NCBI GenBank assembly: GCA_030527085.1
Contig: JAUNBN010000007.1
Coordinates: 1,980-17,471, forward strand
Length of the DNA stretch: 15,492 nt
Reading direction: 5' to 3'
From: Oscillospiraceae bacterium
GTDB lineage: Bacteria; Bacillota; Clostridia; Oscillospirales; Ruminococcaceae
The notes beneath the pieces were generated by a model that searched no databases, had not been told where the DNA came from, and was given only the letters and a program-made list of their open reading frames with translations. This document shows, one piece after another, positions 1-6,686 of the stretch (positions are counted from its first letter, which is position 1; each line of letters starts with the position of its first letter). Both the position numbers and the translations under genes were made by a program.

Positions 1-88
1 AGCGCACCAAGGCCCTGTTTAACGCTCTGTTTCCACACTTAAAGAGACTCGTTCCTAGCGCGGGAAGCTCCCGGCTGCGCGCTCTTTC

Positions 89-116
89 GCTGTATTCCCT
101 TCGCCTGCGGCGCGAT
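89..116. repeat. Partial copy of the dispersed GC-rich palindromic repeat
   Basis: A short stretch beginning GCTGTATTC, followed by GCCTGCGGCG and ending GATA. It closely parallels the copy at 6633-6662, which has the same GCTGTATTC start, GCCTGCGGCGG core and GATA end. The core GCC-TGC-GGC can pair but the outer arms are degenerate. No gene is supported around it. It is probably a decayed member of the repeat family seen elsewhere in the window. Confidence 0.4.
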
Positions 117-148
117 AAATTTTACCGGCTCGGCTGTGCGTACGTTTC

Positions 149-187
149 AGGGTGTATTCCCCCGCCGCAGGTGGGGGAATACACCCT
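149..187. repeat. GC-rich palindromic repeat, near-perfect hairpin
   Basis: The 15-bp arms (AGGGTGTATTCCCCC at 149-163 and its exact complement at 173-187) surround a 9-base centre, GCCGCAGGT. The centre can itself pair as CC/GG, which extends the stem. The layout matches the copy at 4441-4479, which also has a GTGT-TTCC outer arm and a CCGCC core. The element sits about 35 bp beyond the stop of the minus-strand citrate synthase operon. It could stabilise that transcript's 3' end, but no T-run follows it on either strand, so it is not a classical terminator. Confidence 0.75.
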
Positions 188-221
188 AACTTAAAAGCAA
201 GCTTTTTGAGCCGTTCTCCTT

Positions 222-320
222 TTAGCCCATAACGTAGATTAGCAGGGGCAGAATTGCGCTCGCGAGCAGCACCAGCGCGCAGATAAGGCAGAGCAGCGTC
301 AGCAGCTTTTTATTCCTCAT
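222..320 (-). CDS. Candidate 32-residue single-span membrane microprotein
   Basis: This frame encodes 32 residues. It begins MRNKKLL, continues with an unbroken hydrophobic stretch (about residues 6-30, rich in Leu, Ala, Ile and Cys), and ends YVMG. The positive N-terminus and single span suggest an N-in membrane microprotein. A GGAG site lies 6 bases before the ATG. The start overlaps the last 11 bases of the upstream membrane-protein gene (stop at 310-312), which suggests translational coupling in the citrate synthase operon. I recognise no family. The short length allows chance, but ribosome binding site, overlap, charge pattern and hydrophobicity agree. A role as partner of the 8-span protein next to it is inference. 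Confidence 0.55.
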   Translation of the reverse strand: MRNKKLLTLLCLICALVLLASAILPLLIYVMG

Positions 321-1179
321 TCTTTTCTCCGTCCTCCCCGGGCTTTGTTGTTTTGGGCGCGGCGCAGACCGCGGCGGCCAAGGCCGCGAGAGTCAGAGCC
401 GCGGTAAGCGCCGCCTCGCTCTCCTCGCCGCAGGCGAGATAGAAGCCTATATCGGCGAGCTTAATCCCCGCCGCGAGATAGACGGCCAAAAGCGAGAAGA
501 CCGCCGCGCGGCGCGCGGTCTTTTTACCCTCGGCCAGTGCCGCTCCCCTCGTCAGGCAGCAGCAGGCGAGAGCGAGCGCCATGCAGGCCGCGAGCTGCGT
601 CACGCTGACGCTGTCGCGCGCGTTTACCGGCGAGTGCGCGAAGCGGGATATGGCCGTAAGCGCCGGCCAGAGCGGAACGCAGAGGGCCAGAAAACCGCCG
701 TCCCAGAGCGGCGCTTTCTTAAAGGCTTTAATTCCCGCGATAAAGAACCAGAGCGCCGCTATGAAGCCCGCAGCCGCGGCAGCGAATCTCAGCTTGAAGC
801 CGTCCGGCGAAGCGCCTACCGCCAGAAGCTGGGCACGGCTCATCAAAAGCTCGATAAAAAGGTGCTCATCGCCTATCTCTTTAATTGTAACAATGCCGCT
901 CACAAGCGCCGCTGCGCCGCTCAAAAGCAGGAGCAGAGCGCCCGAAGCGCCGGGACGGGGAAGGGCCTCGCCGGACTCGGGGCTTTTTTTAATTATTATT
1001 CTCAGCGCGCAGCAGCACCCCGCGATAAGCAGCAGCACCGCAGCGTGATACCAGAGAAAGCCCGAGGCGAGGAAGCCCGAGGGGCGCTCAATGGCACCGC
1101 TTTGCTGCTCGAAAAGGCGCAGCGCGAAAAGCGGCAGCGTCAAAAGCAGGCAGAGCCTGTAGGCCCGAAGCGGCCTCAT
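310..1179 (-). CDS. Polytopic membrane protein of unknown function
   Basis: A 289-residue protein with about eight hydrophobic segments, near residues 5-23, 36-62, 79-98, 131-150, 160-177, 191-213, 224-246 and 254-272. Between segments are short charged loops, for example KKSPESGE after segment 2 and EGKKTARR before segment 7. The C-terminal tail is hydrophilic (KTTKPGEDGEKNEE). I see no transporter signature, catalytic motif or known domain. Its ATG overlaps the citrate synthase stop by four bases (ATGA), and a GAGGAG ribosome site lies inside the end of the citrate synthase gene, so the two are co-transcribed and translationally coupled. Cys and Ala are frequent in the spans. A link to citrate or other carboxylate handling is possible from context only. 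Confidence 0.75.
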   Translation of the reverse strand: MRPLRAYRLCLLLTLPLFALRLFEQQSGAIERPSGFLASGFLWYHAAVLLLIAGCCCALRIIIKKSPESGEALPRPGASGALLLLLSGAAALVSGIVTIKEIGDEHLFIELLMSRAQLLAVGASPDGFKLRFAAAAAGFIAALWFFIAGIKAFKKAPLWDGGFLALCVPLWPALTAISRFAHSPVNARDSVSVTQLAACMALALACCCLTRGAALAEGKKTARRAAVFSLLAVYLAAGIKLADIGFYLACGEESEAALTAALTLAALAAAVCAAPKTTKPGEDGEKNEE

Positions 1180-2537
1180 CTCTCCTCGAGAGGGATATAC
1201 CCTCTTTGCTGCGCGCCTACATATTTATAGGCGGGGCGAATTATCCGGCCGCCGGTGAGACGCTCCTCAACAAGGTGGGCGCACCAGCCCGCTATGCGCG
1301 AGACCGCGAACATGGGCGTGTACAAATCCAGCGGTATTTCCATGGTTTTAAAGACAAGGCCCGAGAAGAGGTCTACATTTGCGCAGACGAACTGAACCCC
1401 GCGCTGTTCCTTTAAAACCTCAGGGGCCAGGCGCTCTACGGCGCAAAGCAGGTTGTAGTCCGCTTCAAGACCGTGCTCGAGCGCGAGGGAGCGCGCGCTC
1501 TCTTTCAGTATGAGCTCGCGCGGGTCGCTCTTGGTATAGACCGGGTGTCCCATGCCGTAGATAAGGCCCTTGCCGTCCCCTGCCTCGCCCGCGAGGATTT
1601 TTTCAAGATAGGCCCTTATCTCCTCGTCGTCGCGCCAGTCCTTGATATGCGCCTTTATATCCTCGAGCATCTCCATTACCTTGATATTCGCGCCGCCGTG
1701 CCTGGGCCCTTTCAGCGAGCCTATGGCCGCCGCAATAGCGGAATAGGTGTCCGTGGCCGAGGAGGTGAGCACGCGCGTTGTAAAGGCCGAGTTGTTGCCG
1801 CCGCCGTGGTCGGCGTGCAAAACGAGGCACAAATCGAGCAGCCTCGCCTCCGCGTCCTCAAAGCGCTTGTTCGAGCGGTTGGTGCGCAGTATGTTCTGGG
1901 CGGTAGAAAGTTCGCGCTTGCTATGGTGGATATACATGCTCTTTTTGTCGTAGGTGCGCCGCTTTACCTGATAGGCGTAGACCATTATGGTAGGCAGGCA
2001 GGAGATGAGCATGAGCGCCTGAAGCATGGTGTTTTCAAAGCTCTGATCCTCGGCGAGCTCGTCGTAGGAGTAGAGCGCGAGCACCGAGCGCGCCATCTTG
2101 TTCATTATATTTCGCGAGGGCGCTTTCATTATCATGTCCTCGGCAAAGCCCTCGGGCAGTTCGCGAAAGCGGGACATGAGGTTTTTCATCTGCTCGAGGC
2201 CCATCGCGTCGGGCAGGCGGCCGAAGAGCAGCAGCCAGGAGACCTCCTCGAACAAATAGCGCCCGTCCCTGAGCCCGCCCTCTATTATATCTTTTACGTC
2301 TATACCTCTGTAAATAAGCTTGCCGTCGCAGGCGCGGCGTTCGCCGTTCTCCATCTCGTAGCCCACAACGTCGCAGATAGAGGTGAGCCCCACGAGCACG
2401 CCGGTGCCGTTGCTGTTTCTCAGCCCGCGCTTGACATCGTATTTCGACCAATCCTCCGCATCTATTTTGTTATGCTTTTTATATTCTCCGCATAGATATT
2501 CAAGAGCGTCTCTTTCCTCAGCGCCAAGCTTGAGCAT
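1176..2537 (-). CDS. gltA: Citrate synthase (si-type, clostridial form)
   Basis: This enzyme condenses acetyl-CoA with oxaloacetate to give citrate. In anaerobic Clostridia that usually feeds 2-oxoglutarate and glutamate synthesis rather than a full cycle. The protein has 453 residues, typical of the clostridial form. Visible family motifs are HADHGGG (241-247), GPRHGGAN with the catalytic His near 280, GMGHPVYTKSDPR with His near 331, and ANVDLFSG with the catalytic Asp near 389. The N-terminal arm containing KLIYRGIDVKDI (73-84) is also typical. The ATG is preceded by AGAGAGG at 7 bases' spacing, and a good promoter lies upstream. It is the first gene of an operon with a membrane protein and a microprotein. 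A methylcitrate synthase role cannot be excluded, but no prp genes are present. Confidence 0.93.
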   Translation of the reverse strand: MLKLGAEERDALEYLCGEYKKHNKIDAEDWSKYDVKRGLRNSNGTGVLVGLTSICDVVGYEMENGERRACDGKLIYRGIDVKDIIEGGLRDGRYLFEEVSWLLLFGRLPDAMGLEQMKNLMSRFRELPEGFAEDMIMKAPSRNIMNKMARSVLALYSYDELAEDQSFENTMLQALMLISCLPTIMVYAYQVKRRTYDKKSMYIHHSKRELSTAQNILRTNRSNKRFEDAEARLLDLCLVLHADHGGGNNSAFTTRVLTSSATDTYSAIAAAIGSLKGPRHGGANIKVMEMLEDIKAHIKDWRDDEEIRAYLEKILAGEAGDGKGLIYGMGHPVYTKSDPRELILKESARSLALEHGLEADYNLLCAVERLAPEVLKEQRGVQFVCANVDLFSGLVFKTMEIPLDLYTPMFAVSRIAGWCAHLVEERLTGGRIIRPAYKYVGAQQRGYIPLEER

Positions 2538-2591
2538 TTCTCTACCTCTCTGTTTTGCGTTTTTGCGTTTCTCTTTTAAATTAATTAAAGA

Positions 2592-2620
2592 ATTATATCA
2601 CAAGGCCGCGGACTTTAAAA
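2592..2620 (-). promoter_or_regulatory. Promoter of the citrate synthase operon
   Basis: On the minus strand there is a perfect TATAAT (2592-2597) preceded by TGTGA, giving an extended -10. A weak -35, TTTTAA (2615-2620), stands at exactly 17 bp. The predicted transcript start is about 50 bases before the citrate synthase ATG. The same CTTGTGnTATAnT arrangement appears in the promoters of the ParB-like and alpha/beta hydrolase genes in this window. Confidence 0.75.
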
Positions 2621-2624
2621 GTCC
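2610..2624. promoter_or_regulatory. Operator-like dyad over the citrate synthase -35
   Basis: GGACTTTAAAAGTCC is a perfect inverted repeat: 7-bp arms GGACTTT/AAAGTCC around one central base. It covers the -35 hexamer of the minus-strand citrate synthase promoter, a location expected for a repressor site. No regulator gene is adjacent, and I do not recognise the motif. Confidence 0.5.
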
Positions 2625-2653
2625 GGGAATATCTCGAGAGTGAGCCAGAAGCG

Positions 2654-2719
2654 GGTATTTGCGGGGGAATACCACGAAAAGCGCAGGGAAAAGGCACTCC
2701 CAAGTGTCCGGGGAGTGTC
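2654..2719. repeat. Two small inverted repeats upstream of spoIID
   Basis: GGTATT (2654-2659) pairs with AATACC (2668-2673) around a GC-rich loop. CACTCCC (2695-2701) pairs with GGGAGTG (2711-2717). The word GGGGGAATACC is shared with the dispersed palindromic repeats elsewhere in the window, so this may be a degraded or compound copy. They lie in the divergent gap between citrate synthase and spoIID. I found no convincing promoter for spoIID in the same gap. Confidence 0.4.
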
Positions 2720-2799
2720 CCCTGAGCCTGTCTGATAATCAGGGCGAAGCTTCCATGTGAACGGAACGCTCCCCAAAGCCTTAAAGGGGGTCTTAAAGA

Positions 2800-3804
2800 A
2801 TGAAGCACAAGCTGCTGCTCTTCCTCGCCTTTATACTGCTCATAGCCCTTGCGCCCGCGGTATCGCTGATAGGCGGCGCGGTTCCCGCGCCCGAGAGCCC
2901 TGCCGGGGAAGCTCAGCCGGCGATGAGCGAGGCTCCCGTAGTTCACGAGGGCGAAACGCTGCTCGTTCTCGATGAAGCCACGGGCGAGGTGCTGACTTTA
3001 AGCGAGCGCGAGTACGCTCTCGGCGCGCTGATGTGCGAGATGCCCGCCCTCTATGAAACGGAGGCCTTAAAGGCACAGGCGCTGGCCTGCCGCTCCTACG
3101 CGCTTTATGTTAAGGCCCTGCGCGAGGCCTCGCCGCTGCCCGAGCTTAACGGCGCTTACTTCACCGTGAACACCGACTCGCTCACCGGCTATATGGAGCC
3201 CGGGCAGGCCAAGGGGCTCTGGGGCGCGCAGTACGAAGCTTACTTGGCCAAAATGCAGGCAGCCGTAGACGAGACGATGAGCGAGCGGCTGCTTTACGAG
3301 GGGGCTCCCATAGCCGCCTGCTACCACGCCATCTCCGGCGGATATACGGAGGCGAGCGAGAACATCTTCGCCTCGCCGCTGCCCTATCTCGTCTCGGTGG
3401 AGAGCGCCTGGGACAGAGAGGCCGAGGGCTGGAAGAGCCGCGCCGTCTTCACCCCCGCCACGCTCGAGGACTTGATACGCCAGAAGGACGCTGCCTTTAC
3501 TGTCTCGGGCGAGCCCTCCGGCTGGCTGGGCGGCTCACGAAAGAGTCAGGCGGGCACCGTCCTCTCCATAACTATATGCGCGAGGGAGTTCACAGGCGCC
3601 GAATTGCGCGAAATGCTCTCCCTGCGCTCCGCTATATTTGACGTAGAGTATATTAATTATGAGTTTATGTTTACCGTATACGGTTACGGCCACGGGGCGG
3701 GAATGAGCCAGTACGGCGCGAACGCCATGGCGAAGCAGGGCGCGAGCCACGAGCAGATACTCGAGTACTACTACACGGGAGCCACTGTGGAGGGCGCGCC
3801 TTAA
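2800..3804 (+). CDS. spoIID: Stage II sporulation protein D (SpoIID), spore engulfment murein enzyme
   Basis: SpoIID is a lytic transglycosylase that, with SpoIIP, degrades septal peptidoglycan so that the mother cell can engulf the forespore. The protein has 334 residues, the usual size. An N-terminal signal anchor (about residues 5-24) is followed by a Pro/Ala/Glu linker and the SpoIID/LytB domain. Visible motifs are LGALMCEMP with the likely catalytic Glu at residue 80, LKAQALACRSYAL (about 90-102), CYHAISGGYTEASENIF, and GYGHGAGMSQYGANAMA near the C-terminus. The ATG has an AAGGGGG site 9 bases upstream. It stands alone, divergent from citrate synthase, with no partner sporulation gene nearby. 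In other spore-formers it is under the mother-cell factor sigma E, but I could not identify such a promoter here. Confidence 0.9.
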   Translation: MKHKLLLFLAFILLIALAPAVSLIGGAVPAPESPAGEAQPAMSEAPVVHEGETLLVLDEATGEVLTLSEREYALGALMCEMPALYETEALKAQALACRSYALYVKALREASPLPELNGAYFTVNTDSLTGYMEPGQAKGLWGAQYEAYLAKMQAAVDETMSERLLYEGAPIAACYHAISGGYTEASENIFASPLPYLVSVESAWDREAEGWKSRAVFTPATLEDLIRQKDAAFTVSGEPSGWLGGSRKSQAGTVLSITICAREFTGAELREMLSLRSAIFDVEYINYEFMFTVYGYGHGAGMSQYGANAMAKQGASHEQILEYYYTGATVEGAP

Positions 3805-3877
3805 GTATTCTCGCGCTTCGGCGGGAAAACAGTGCGAGGCCCCGCGCGAAGGTGACACTCCGCGTTTTTGAAAACGA

Positions 3878-3906
3878 CTTGAAGTATAAAACACTTCCTC
3901 TATAAT
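3878..3906 (+). promoter_or_regulatory. Promoter of trmO
   Basis: A perfect TATAAT (3901-3906) has CTTGAA (3878-3883) 17 bp upstream, or TTGAAG at 16 bp. The spacer holds a small inverted repeat, GAAGT (3881-3885) and ACTTC (3893-3897). Transcription would start near 3913, about 37 bases before the trmO ATG. Expected for the main vegetative sigma factor. Confidence 0.75.
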
Positions 3907-3912
3907 GGAATA

Positions 3913-3922
3913 ACGACGTCGT
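3913..3922. promoter_or_regulatory. Palindrome at the trmO transcription start
   Basis: ACGACGTCGT is a perfect 10-bp palindrome. With one mismatch per side the symmetry extends outward to AAT/ATT. It lies 7-16 bases beyond the -10 box, directly over the predicted start point, as a repressor site would. Confidence 0.45.
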
Positions 3923-3949
3923 AATTCTGATATTTTTGAGAGGTGTTTT

Positions 3950-4423
3950 ATGAGTTTTCAACTGAATCCCATCGGCGCTGTTCATGCCGGTGAAAGCGGA
4001 TATTTTATCGAACTTGAGCCTGAATACAAAGAGGGGCTTAAGGGACTTGAGGGCTTCGGCTATGTTCAAATCCTCTGGTGTTTCGACGGCTGCGACAGCG
4101 CGGCCTCCCGCAGCAGGCTGCTGGAGAAAAAGCCCTATACAAAGGGGCCGGAGGTCCTGGGCGTCTTTGCCACGCGCTCGCCCGAGCGCCCCAACCCTAT
4201 CGGTCTCACTTCCTGCTATGTAACTGATTTGGACTGCGAAAACGGTAGACTGTGGCTTGCCTGGATAGACGCAAACGACGGCACCCCCGTGCTGGATATT
4301 AAGCCCTATACCCCCGCAGCAGACCGCGTTGAGCATCCCGCCGTGCCCGACTGGTGCGCCCACTGGCCGGCGAGTGAGGAGAAAAGCGGCGACTTCGATT
4401 GGAGCGCGGAGTTTAATTTTTAG
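3950..4423 (+). CDS. trmO: TrmO/TsaA-family tRNA (t6A37) N6-methyltransferase
   Basis: TrmO uses S-adenosylmethionine to methylate N6 of threonylcarbamoyl-adenosine 37 in tRNA(Thr), tuning codon reading. The protein has 157 residues, corresponding to the compact single-domain form (the E. coli enzyme is longer). Family motifs are the start NPIGAVHAG, LEGFGYVQILWCFDGCD (about 35-51), FATRSPERPNPIGLT (about 76-90) and GTPVLDIKPYTP (about 110-121). The ATG has GAGAGG 6 bases upstream. It is a single-gene unit with its own promoter and a terminator at 4516-4541. Short TsaA-like proteins in gut Clostridia are less studied than the E. coli enzyme, so the exact substrate is a family-based assignment. 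Confidence 0.85.
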   Translation: MSFQLNPIGAVHAGESGYFIELEPEYKEGLKGLEGFGYVQILWCFDGCDSAASRSRLLEKKPYTKGPEVLGVFATRSPERPNPIGLTSCYVTDLDCENGRLWLAWIDANDGTPVLDIKPYTPAADRVEHPAVPDWCAHWPASEEKSGDFDWSAEFNF

Positions 4424-4440
4424 AAGCGACCCAACAGCTC

Positions 4441-4479
4441 AGAGTGTTCCTCCCCGCCTTCGGCGGGGAGGAACACTCT
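4441..4479. repeat. Perfect 18-bp palindromic repeat with TTC loop
   Basis: The arms 4441-4458 and 4462-4479 are exactly complementary. They run from AGAGTGTTCC outside to CCCCGCC inside, closing on a 3-base TTC loop. The copy lies 17 bases after the trmO stop. It has the same architecture as 149-187 and a core shared with 6633-6662 and 14886-14912. In RNA it would be a very stable hairpin, able to protect the trmO mRNA end. The real terminator follows at 4516-4541. Confidence 0.8.
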
Positions 4480-4515
4480 AAAAAGCACGCGCAGCCTGGC
4501 CGGAGCATATAGGGT

Positions 4516-4541
4516 AAAGGGCTTAAAAGCCCTTTTCTTTT
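4516..4541 (+). terminator. Rho-independent terminator of trmO
   Basis: AAAGGGC (4516-4522) pairs with GCCCTTT (4529-4535), and the loop TTAAAA can add two more A-T pairs. The stem is followed by TCTTTT. It lies about 93 bases after the trmO stop, downstream of the palindromic repeat. Confidence 0.75.
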
Positions 4542-4680
4542 GATTGAGCTTAATGACATTGCTCAGGAGGGGGGAAATACCCCAAATGCACGCCTAGGCG
4601 TTAGGTACACAGCGAAACCGGCGCGCAGCCGTGTCGCTCCATTTTATAAGGTCGGCCTTGTTTTAGCCGCTTGGAAACAC
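4542..4680. other. Non-coding gap between the trmO and ParB-like terminators
   Basis: The stretch 4424-4747 between trmO and the ParB-like gene holds the repeat at 4441-4479 and the two converging terminators. The middle portion has no supported gene. It contains a perfect 12-bp palindrome ACGCCTAGGCGT (4590-4601). Just before it is GGGGAAATACCCC, a small hairpin resembling the arms of the dispersed repeats. I see no promoter or reading frame with a family signature here. Confidence 0.45.
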
Positions 4681-4716
4681 AAAAGGAACTCCACTCTTTC
4701 AAGACGAGTTCCTTTT
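4681..4716 (-). terminator. Rho-independent terminator of the ParB-like gene
   Basis: AAAAGGAACTC (4681-4691) and GAGTTCCTTTT (4706-4716) form an 11-bp stem with a 14-base loop. Read on the minus strand the stem ends in TTTTGTGTTT. It lies about 30 bases beyond the stop at 4748. The A/T flanks on both sides could let it also work on the plus strand. Confidence 0.7.
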
Positions 4717-4747
4717 ATGTGTGTATGTGAGAAAGTTGCTGTTAGTT

Positions 4748-5555
4748 TCAGCGGCGGGCAAAGGCCTCGCTCGCGGGAATACGTATCTTGTACTCCACAA
4801 AATCCTCCAAATCCTGCCTTTCGGAGACGGCGTTTATCCCCGCCTCCCTCATCACGTCCACCGCGCGGTCTATGGTATTGAAAAAAATCCTTACATCGTT
4901 GAAGGCTATCGTCCTCGGGTGCGAGCCCGAGCGCCAGCCCCTCAGCCTCTCGCGCAGTATTCCGGCGCGGGTTTCCAGCTCGCGGTTGTCGGCCAGCAGG
5001 CCGTAGAAAAGGCGGTTTCGCTCGCGGCGCGGGAGAGAGAGTATGTAACGGCGGTCTTTTTCGGAAAGGGATGCGGCGGAGCAGACGAGCTCCTCGTCGT
5101 CCTCCAAGCGAAGCGCCGAGAGCGCCTCTGCCATCTCCTCCCCGCTCATGCCCAGAGTCTGCGCGAGCTGGGCGTAGCTCTCGCCGCGCGCCCGCCAGGC
5201 TCTCGAGAGCGCAGGCGAGCTCAAAGCCTCCGCCTTCGGCGCGATGAACGTCGCTCAGAACCCTGTACCTCAGCGCGCTCTCCTCGCTGCCGCTCAGTAT
5301 AACCGCCGGAATCCTGGCCAGCCCCGCGCGCTTGGCGGCCGCGAGCCGCCGCCTGCCCGATATGAGCTCGTAATTTAAGGAGGGCCAGCCGCAGCGGCGC
5401 ACAAGCAGCGGCACGGCTATGCCGTTTTGCCTGACGCTCTGCGTGAGCGCCTGCTCCTCGCCCTCGCTTCGAAAGACAGGCTGCCCGCACGCCGCTTTTA
5501 TTCGCCCTGTCGAAATATAGGCTGCCCTTATGCGCGCCGGGTTTTCCGCTCGCAT
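4748..5555 (-). pseudogene. ParB/Noc-family chromosome-partition protein, broken by a frameshift
   Basis: ParB/Noc proteins are CTP-using clamps that bind parS or NBS sites for chromosome segregation or nucleoid occlusion. The first frame, from the ATG at 5555 (AAAGGGAGG upstream, promoter at 5582-5610), gives an N-terminal ParB domain: QALTQSVRQNGIAVPLLVRR, then YELISGRRRLAAAKRAGLARIPAVIL, ending around FELACALESL. The rest is in another frame: RGESYAQLAQTLGMSGEEM (helix-turn-helix) and the typical clostridial tail DVRIFFNTIDRAVDVMREAG to VEYKIRIP. Removing one base in the GC run at about 5181-5196 joins them into a roughly 268-residue protein. Box III is weak (SDVHRAEGG rather than ENLQRE). 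The break may be a real mutation, a sequencing error or, less likely, programmed. An upstream in-frame ATG at 5621 is rejected because it precedes the promoter. Confidence 0.8.
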
Positions 5556-5581
5556 CCTCTCGCCTCCCTTTGCTGAAACCA

Positions 5582-5610
5582 AGTATACCACAAGCAGTAG
5601 TTTATTTCCA
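5582..5610 (-). promoter_or_regulatory. Promoter of the ParB-like gene
   Basis: On the minus strand TATACT (5582-5587) is preceded by TGTGG, an extended -10, with TGGAAA (5605-5610) at exactly 17 bp. The sequence GCTTGTGGTATA is identical at the promoter of the alpha/beta hydrolase gene. It places the transcript start after the ATG at 5621 and so supports the start at 5555. Confidence 0.7.
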
Positions 5611-5793
5611 GTATTTTCCATCTACAAATTGTGCTTTCTTGTGATTTTTTTCACCCGAAAAACCTCACGCCTTTTGCGGACGCCGGGGGTTTAGCGCCGA
5701 AAAAGAGTGAAGCCCGCGATATTTTAACTAAGTGAACATTGCGCTGAAGGCGGGGGAAATGCGGCAAAATCCACGCTATGTATCAAGCGCATA

Positions 5794-5823
5794 GGAAAAA
5801 CCGGCGGTGCTTACCGCCGGTTT
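5794..5823 (-). terminator. Rho-independent terminator of upp
   Basis: AAACCGGCGGT (5798-5808) and its exact complement (5813-5823) form an 11-bp GC-rich stem with a 4-base loop, GCTT. On the minus strand the stem runs into TTTTT. It starts about 18 bases beyond the upp stop. Confidence 0.9.
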
Positions 5824-5841
5824 GCAGCTGAATATAAAAGC

Positions 5842-6477
5842 TTACTTCGTGCCGTAGATACGGTCGCCAGCGTCGCCGAGGCCGGGGACTATATAGGCGT
5901 TCTCGTCGAGCACGTCGTCGAGCGCGGCGCAGTACATGGGTACGTCCGGGTGCTCGGCGCTCATGCGCTCAACGCCCACCTTGGCGGCGACCATGCAGAC
6001 GAGGCGAATGTCACGGCAGCCCGCCTTTTTAAGCATGTCCACAGCGGCGACTACGCTGCCGCCGGTCGCGAACATCGGGTCGAGGACAAAGACCGTGCTG
6101 TTCGCGATGTTTTCGGGCATCTTGCAGTAGTATTCAACAGGCTCGTGGGTGTCGTGGTCGCGGAAGAGGCCGTAAAAGCCTACCTTTGCGGTGGGCAGCA
6201 GCTTCTGCACTCCGGCCACCATACCCAGACCCGCGCGCAGAATGGGCACCAGCGAAACGGGGCGGTCCTCGAGCATTTTGGTCTTCATCTTCGCCATAGG
6301 CGTTTCGATCTCGACCTCTTTCAGGGGCAGGTCCTTTGTGACCTCGTAGACCATAAGGGTGGTGAGCTCGTCCACCAGCTCGCGGAAGTCCTTGGTGCCG
6401 GTGTTTTTGTCGCGCAGGATGGACATCTTGTGCTGGATGAGCGGGTGGTCGAACACAAAAGCGTTAAGATACTGCAT
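5842..6477 (-). CDS. upp: Uracil phosphoribosyltransferase
   Basis: This enzyme makes UMP from uracil and PRPP in pyrimidine salvage. The protein has 211 residues, the standard length. Visible motifs are HPLIQHKMSILRD at the N-terminus (11-23), VPILRAGLGM (77-86), the PRPP loop VLDPMFATGGS (131-141; Phe replaces the more usual Leu) and the uracil-binding C-terminus YIVPGLGDAGDRIYGTK (195-211). The ATG has only a weak ribosome site (GGACG about 10 bases upstream). It is a single-gene unit with promoter (6530-6558) and terminator (5794-5823). Unlike its neighbours, isoleucine is mainly AUC/AUU here and only rarely AUA, consistent with stronger expression. Confidence 0.96.
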   Translation of the reverse strand: MQYLNAFVFDHPLIQHKMSILRDKNTGTKDFRELVDELTTLMVYEVTKDLPLKEVEIETPMAKMKTKMLEDRPVSLVPILRAGLGMVAGVQKLLPTAKVGFYGLFRDHDTHEPVEYYCKMPENIANSTVFVLDPMFATGGSVVAAVDMLKKAGCRDIRLVCMVAAKVGVERMSAEHPDVPMYCAALDDVLDENAYIVPGLGDAGDRIYGTK

Positions 6478-6529
6478 TTTAAAAGCGTCCGTTTTGCCTT
6501 ATTTTTGCCGTCTTTTTTTAAATCGTATT

Positions 6530-6558
6530 ATTCTAGCATAATCGCGCGGCTATGGCAA
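6530..6558 (-). promoter_or_regulatory. Promoter of upp
   Basis: On the minus strand TAGAAT (6530-6535) has an extended -10 (TATGC just before it), with TTGCCA (6553-6558) at exactly 17 bp. ATTATGCTA at the -10 is also found at the FkbH operon promoter. The predicted leader is about 45 bases. Confidence 0.75.
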
Positions 6559-6632
6559 TGCGGCTGAGAGGCAAAACATCACGCGGTCTGGATGCTCCCG
6601 AAGCGCAAAAGCGGCCTAAAGCCTTTTTCACT

Positions 6633-6662
6633 GCTGTATTCTTCCGCCTGCGGCGGGGGATA
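6633..6662. repeat. Imperfect copy of the GC-rich palindromic repeat
   Basis: The core CCGCC-TGC-GGCGG is perfect. The outer parts GTATTCTT and GGGGATA pair only partly. The element closely resembles 89-116. It lies in the roughly 125-bp gap between the flavoprotein gene's stop (6687) and the upp promoter, where it could serve as an RNA end structure for the flavoprotein transcript. Confidence 0.55.
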
Positions 6663-6686
6663 TGGGGCAAAACTTCGCCGGAGCCC

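Noticed and set aside
3..197. Open frame on the plus strand reaching the window's left edge (…TKALFNALFPHLKRLV…), ending in TAA at 195-197
   Set aside because: It reads through two palindromic repeat elements, has no family signature, and in such GC-rich DNA open frames of 60 codons are frequent by chance. It could be the tail of a plus-strand gene, but nothing supports it.
1473..2495. 340-codon plus-strand open frame opposite citrate synthase
   Set aside because: Antisense shadow of a highly conserved enzyme in GC-rich sequence. It has no ribosome site and no recognisable domain.
4590..4601. 12-bp palindrome ACGCCTAGGCGT as an attachment or operator site
   Set aside because: It lies between two converging terminators with no promoter nearby, and a short palindrome can be chance in this composition. 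Kept only as a note in the gap entry.
4644..5621. 325-codon reading of the ParB-like gene in a single frame
   Set aside because: After about 5197 this frame becomes Arg/Gly-rich nonsense, while the ParB C-terminus continues in the other frame. Its ATG also lies before the promoter.
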